From Gnetum montanum (Eukaryota > Streptophyta > Gnetopsida > Gnetales > Gnetaceae): a stretch of 64,000 nucleotides of DNA. Positions 59,999-64,000 of this stretch are shown here, piece by piece. The DNA is taken from positions 9,636 through 73,635 of the forward strand of contig MNCI01010817.1 of the NCBI GenBank assembly GCA_015680685.1, in the 5' to 3' direction. Within the stretch, counting starts at the first letter, position 1. Every line of letters starts with the position of its first letter. Position numbers and translations under genes: made by a program. The notes beneath the pieces were generated by a model. It made no database searches and was not told the DNA's origin. It was given only the letters and a program-made list of their open reading frames with translations.

Positions 59999-61154
59999 GG
60001 TTATGATGTTAATAAGTGCTTAATAATAGGCTATAAATGTTAAGATTAGAGTAAATTCTAGTAATGGGATTTAAAAACCTTTAGAGAAAATGAAAATGGC
60101 AAAAAAAATGACATACTTACTATAATTAGTAACTGGTGAATAAGGAGGGTTTACCCCTTTACTAGAAATAGAATATTAGCAGTGTTGGCTTTAAACCTCA
60201 CCCAAGTTGGCTTCCAAAGTACCTTTACACTAGGTATGGTAGGGGGGAAAGAAGGGGGTTGAGATAATGGAAATATCACACCTTCCTATTCCAATGTTGA
60301 AGAGAGCAGGAAAAGTTTGAAGATCAAAATGGAAACTTGGTAGTTTCAAAGATGGTTTTGGTAGGTTTTCAACTTTCACCAAAAAGGAAGGAAATGTGGG
60401 CTTGGTTAATATGGAAACAAATGTTGGTTTAGTGAGAAATATTATGGAAACAAAAATTAAATGTTTATCAAGGATTCCACATTGGCTTTGCTTTAGGAAT
60501 TCATAATAGATGTGAAATTCTAGCATCCAAACCACCTGTAGCTTCCATGTTGAGGTTTCTACCATAGGGGGGAGGGAATGGCAGCATTGGATTCCTTGGG
60601 AGTTTTGGCTAAACAATGTCTTTTAACTCACAACAAAAGTAGATCTGATTATATAGTTGATTTCAACCTTCACCAACCCTAATCACTAAACTACTTCCAC
60701 ACTAGGTATGGCATAAAGAAGGAGGGCGAGATGATGGGAATCTCACACCTCCTACCTCAACGTTGGTGAAGGTTAAAAACCAAAGTGGAAAGTTAGTATT
60801 TTTCCACTAAAATTGGTTCCAAGAAGCTACTAATTCTCTTAGCTTGGAAAAATGGAGGGGGGGAAGTCAACTTAGAGATAAGTTGAACCACCCACTTTTA
60901 GAAGCTAGAAAGTAAACTTTTGGCAACAAAAACAATGGAGGAAAGAAATACCAACATTGGCTTTGAACTTTAAAATTTATAGCAAGTGCTATTGAAAAAC
61001 CAAAATCCAACCACCTGCAACTTCCATGCTACAATTTTGGTCCCAGAAGGGGAAATACCAACATTGATTTTTTAAATGTTTTGGCTACAAAAAATGAAGG
61101 AAATGTTTACAAATGGTTATGAAAATGATAGATCTAGCTACAAAATTTAGGTGA
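59999..61154 (-). repeat. TE6 5' leader with a direct duplication
   Basis: Segments 60,215-60,600 and 60,690-61,080 are diverged copies: CCACACTAGGTATGG, AATATCACACCTTCC or AATCTCACACCTCC, then CCACCTGTAGCTTCCATG or CCACCTGCAACTTCCATG. They also share the CCACACTAGG motif of the 180-bp array. No gene is supported, although an open frame crosses 60,230-60,616. Confidence 0.65.
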
Positions 61155-61174
61155 AGGCTCTTCTTCTAGTGCCA
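61155..61174 (-). promoter_or_regulatory. TE6 primer-binding site, tRNA-Asn type
   Basis: The minus strand TTGGCACTAGAAGAAGAGCC matches the tRNA-Asn 3' complement with a few transitions and follows the LTR end closely. Confidence 0.65.
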
Positions 61175-61182
61175 AGAAAAAC

Positions 61183-62352
61183 TATTATGACCAAAAATCT
61201 TGATTGCTAAAACAGGACAAAAACCAAGGATCCTCGATGCAAGTGGTTCCTTAACCCCAAATCCCCAAGGCCTTTGTGATTAAAATGGGATTCAAGGTGC
61301 CTTGGCCAATCCAGTAGATCAAGTAGGGATTTAGGATATGTAAAACATAGAAATATAAATAGATCTGAATAATTCACAAATAATAAATTTATCTTTGAAC
61401 ATAAAACTCAAAACTTAAAACTTTATTGAGAAAAGAATAAAGAATAAGTTAGAGAAATGTGTATAAATGGTGCCTAGATGAGCAAAACTAGGGATCCACT
61501 TTTCCAAGACTTCAAAGCCCATTGAAGCTAAGATGATCTACTTCAAGATCCAGGTGCCAAGCCACTCTTAATGTTATAGAACCTTTCATTACTACTACAA
61601 CCTTAAATCTACTAATTTGGTCACTCAAGGCTATAATGCTTCCATGTTGGAGTTCAAGAGAATGTAAGTACGGGAACTTACAAGAGCTCTTGAGTGCTTG
61701 AAAATGTCCCAACTATGGAATTGTGGAAAATGGCCTAACTTTGATGAGAATTTGGTTGTCAAAAAATTCTCCACTTCATCAAAAATGCTATACCAAAATT
61801 TCCAAGCTAGGGGGTAGGGGGTGATGGGGTAGGACTTTCTAGGCTAGGGGGAAACTTTCCAAACTAGGGGAAAACATTCTTGGCTAGGGGGAAAGTTTCC
61901 AATTTGAAGGAAAAGTTTCCAAAATGTTCCTTTTGTCTCCACGTTGAAAGGGGGAAATCTTTCAAACATCCCATCCGTCCACACTAGGGGTAGGTGAGAT
62001 CTACCCCTTTGCATGTGTTTTTAGCATACAAAAATACCCACCCCTCATAAAACCCATCAAATTACCTTTTTGCACATTCCAAAAGTCACTTTTGGATGCT
62101 GCCCGCCCCCACCCCCCACCCCCCCCACAATCCAAAGCCCAAATATAGACACTAGGTGACCTTTTTCCTTTGGGAAATGAGGCTTTGACTACTTACAAGG
62201 CATTTTTCAGCCCTAGAAGTATAAAGTATGTGAAATTGGCCATTATGAATTACAATTTTCACATTTACAATGAAATGTTTCCTTGAATTTCATGGGGTGA
62301 AAGCTACATGATGAAGATTTGGTTATAACATGCAAAATTTTGTGTTGTTTCA
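61183..62352 (-). repeat. 5' LTR of TE6
   Basis: The 1,170 bp start TGAAACAACACA at 62,352 beside ATATT and end ...TCATAATA. It aligns with 41,975-43,396. GGCTAGGGGGAAAGTTTCC repeats lie at 61,800-61,930 and a C-rich tract at 62,101-62,131. Confidence 0.88.
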
Positions 62353-62357
62353 ATATT
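62353..62357. repeat. Target-site duplication ATATT, right of TE6
   Basis: Identical to 41,970-41,974 and abuts the LTR terminus. Confidence 0.88.
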
Positions 62358-62495
62358 CAACCATCAAATAAAAAGTATATTAATTCATCATGCAATCAAA
62401 ACATATGGCAAAACAACATGGAGACTCAAAATCTCATTTCAACGAGTATGATACTCATGAAGAGAAATGATCCAAACAAGAATCCAAGAATAGGA

Positions 62496-63609
62496 ATGAA
62501 ATTTGCAATATACAATGTGCTTGCAAGATCCCTAGTGAGTGAGAAACAACATCCACTATGTCCATCATGAACCTTGGATTGGCATGAATATTAATATTCA
62601 TGCATCTTAGTAGAGTTAAAAGATTTGGATGCTAATGTCTTCTACTTACAAGAAGTCTTACCATGGGAATTTCTATATCAATTCCAACCAAACTTGGAAA
62701 AGATGAGATACATAGGTATCTATAACCAGAAAGGTTCTTATGGGAGTTCTTCTTTTGAGCTGCATAGATTATCATATTAAAAAAATCATAACATGAATGG
62801 TTGTGCAATCTTTTATAAATAAGCCAAGTTTAAATTGGTACAAAGAAATGAATGGAGTTTAGAAAATATGATTTTTGAAATTCCAAAACATCAAGTGTTC
62901 AAAAAGAAAGAACAACCAAGATTTTGGAAAAATCATATAGCCTTGGTAGTAATTCTAAAAGTCCATCTATCAGGAAGATGTGTATGCATGGTTAACACAC
63001 ATTTAATGGCCAAACAAACATATTTTGATGTCAGATTATGTCAAGGAGCATACTTGATTAAGAAAATGGAAGAAAGTTTGAAGAATAAGTTATTCCTAAG
63101 TTACATCGATCCAATTCCATTTAGTCTTTATGGGTACTTCAATGCAATAGTTGGAAGTAGTATTTATTAATTCTTAAAATATGGATCTATAAAAGAATCT
63201 TTGGAAGATGAACCTAATTTGAAGAAGATGTTTCCATTAATTCAACATGCAATTCCATTGGTTAGTGCATATTCTTCTTATTTTTAATCTTTAGTAGATA
63301 AATCATATTTCAAAATTTAGGAACAAATAATGTTAATGAATAGTACTCATCAAGAACCATAGTTTACCAATTACTCTGCAATGATTAATGAGGATGAATT
63401 AACAACATTCTTCATTGAGACTTTAGATTATATTTGGTACAATGTTAGATTTTTTCAAGTTACCAACTTACTAGAGTTGATTTCTAAAGAAGAAGTTGAT
63501 AAGAATTAAGATCAAGCCTTGCCATCTCAAACAAGGCCCTTCGATCACATACCTCTTATGGTAGAATTACAATTACTCTCATTAATTCATAAGGTTGATC
63601 AAAATTAGG
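62496..63609 (+). pseudogene. CCR4-like endonuclease/exonuclease/phosphatase pseudogene, intronless
   Basis: One reading frame runs the whole length and shows the blocks of plant CCR4-type deadenylases in order: MKFAIYNVLARSLV, DANVFYLQEV, MNGCAIFYK, CMVNTHLMAKQTYFDVRLCQ, IPLVSAYSSYF, LDYIWYNV and FDHIPLMVELQ. About ten in-frame stops interrupt it (TAA, TAG and one TGA at 62,568) without a frameshift. The GDFNS catalytic block has become GYFNA, which loses an Asp. The family normally shortens mRNA poly(A) tails in the CCR4-NOT complex. Lack of introns over 1.1 kb suggests a processed copy, though no poly(A) tract or target duplication is recognised. TE6 is inserted about 140 bp upstream. Confidence 0.7.
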
Positions 63610-63913
63610 AAGTATCTTACCCTTAATTTTATTTGATAAATTTTCTTCTTTTATTCATTATTTAATTTATATTTCAATTAGATTATGTTGGCACATTTGG
63701 CCATTTCATGGAGCAGACTTTGAAAGGGTATTCCATTGATCATCCGTTGTGTGTTGTGTGTTGATTTAAGAGAGAGAGAGATAATCTACCTATAATGTCT
63801 AAAAGTTTAACATTGAATTTTTGAGGCAACGTGATGATGAAGAAGCGATTAATTAAATATTTACCAGCAAACTTTGTGAAGATACTATGAAGTAAGTCAC
63901 GGTTTTTGTGATA
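63610..63913. other. Intergenic or upstream region, with a GA run
   Basis: AT-rich sequence with AGAGAGAGAGAG at 63,769-63,781, a motif common in plant 5' untranslated regions. No coding signal is seen. It could be the leader of the gene that starts at 63,914. Confidence 0.4.
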
Positions 63914-64000
63914 ATGGATGGTAATAAGGACAATGTAGTTAAGTGTCTCAATATCGGCAATATCGGCAAGGAAGCTTTAGGCACAGGTGAGGCATCACGT
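63914..64000 (+). CDS. Possible start of a DnaJ-type (DNAJB12/14-like) protein, cut by the window edge
   Basis: The frame opens MDGNKDNVVKCLNIG and continues GKEALGTG. This resembles the N-terminus of plant DNAJB12/14-like J-proteins, which begin with a MDGNKDDALKCL-type segment before the J domain. Such proteins are Hsp70 co-chaperones, often membrane-anchored. A tandem copy of AATATCGGC (63,950-63,967) adds three residues compared with what I expect. A GA-rich run upstream fits a plant leader. Only 29 codons are visible, so this could also be a pseudogene fragment. The call rests on resemblance alone. Confidence 0.4.
   Translation, partial: MDGNKDNVVKCLNIGNIGKEALGTGEASR

Larger units (their letters stand above)
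41975..62352 (-). mobile_element. TE6: nearly full-length Tat-lineage element with aNIF gene
   Basis: The element is about 20.4 kb, minus strand. It comprises the 5' LTR (62,352-61,183), PBS (61,174), duplicated leader, gag-PR (59,998-56,370), linker repeats, the opposite-strand aNIF gene (50,910 to about 55,660), a 180-bp tandem array, linker repeats, pol (47,170-43,650), PPT (43,397) and the 3' LTR (43,396-41,975). It is the only copy here with every part in place. It therefore shows that the opposite-strand gene lies between PR and RT. All frames are broken. Confidence 0.9.

Noticed and set aside
60230-60616. Minus-strand open frame of 128 residues in the TE6 leader.
   Set aside because: The duplicated copy at 60,690-61,080 does not keep the frame and no motif is seen. 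It lies between PBS and gag.
1-64000. tRNA, rRNA or other structural RNA genes.
   Set aside because: None was recognised. The only tRNA-like matches are the primer-binding sites, which are short complements of the tRNA-Asn 3' end.

Overview
The window is a stretch of repeat-rich nuclear DNA from a land plant. It is AT-rich and consists almost entirely of decayed LTR retrotransposons of one kind: Ty3/gypsy, Tat lineage. The evidence is two RNase H domains in pol, a primer-binding site (PBS) that matches the 3' end of plant tRNA-Asn, and long non-coding linkers. Identification to species is not possible from the sequence. No intact TE coding region remains.

Layout (my names, oldest host first; signs give element orientation). 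TE1 (-) ends at 39,757 and carries gag-PR. TE2 (-) is inserted in the 3' LTR of TE1, ends at 33,393 and runs off the left edge. TE3 (-), 1,791-24,276, sits inside TE2 with target duplication AAGGC. TE4 (+), 4,463-14,144, and TE5 (+), 14,780-about 18,690, sit inside TE3. TE6 (-), 41,975-62,352, is a separate, nearly full-length insertion with target duplication ATATT. To its right are an intronless CCR4-like pseudogene (62,496-63,609) and what looks like the first codons of a DnaJ-type host gene (63,914 onward).

Element order, read in the element sense, is: LTR, PBS (tRNA-Asn), gag-PR, TTTTAGGCC-type linker repeats, a gene on the OPPOSITE strand, linker repeats, RT-RNaseH-aRNaseH-integrase, stem-loop plus polypurine tract (PPT), LTR. 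The opposite-strand gene is the striking feature and I call it the aNIF gene. Its first exon (about 130 nt, ATG, basic) splices in phase 2 to a roughly 447-nt exon encoding an FCP1/NIF-like HAD phosphatase domain. That exon splices in phase 2 to a third exon ending in phase 1. The second and third exons and the short intron between them are found in TE2, TE4 and TE6, the first exon in TE4 and TE6. Later exons encode acidic and coiled-coil-like sequence and recur in TE2, TE3 and TE6. The antisense orientation explains how introns survive in an element that copies through RNA. All three copies have Val in place of the second catalytic Asp, so the product, if ever made, was probably a pseudo-phosphatase.

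Decay is mostly nonsense without frameshift (CAG/CAA/CGA to TAG/TAA/TGA), as expected of heavily methylated DNA. Several elements have large internal deletions. Tandem arrays (about 180, 145, 50, 40 and 35 bp) and palindromic pentamer arrays fill the non-coding parts.
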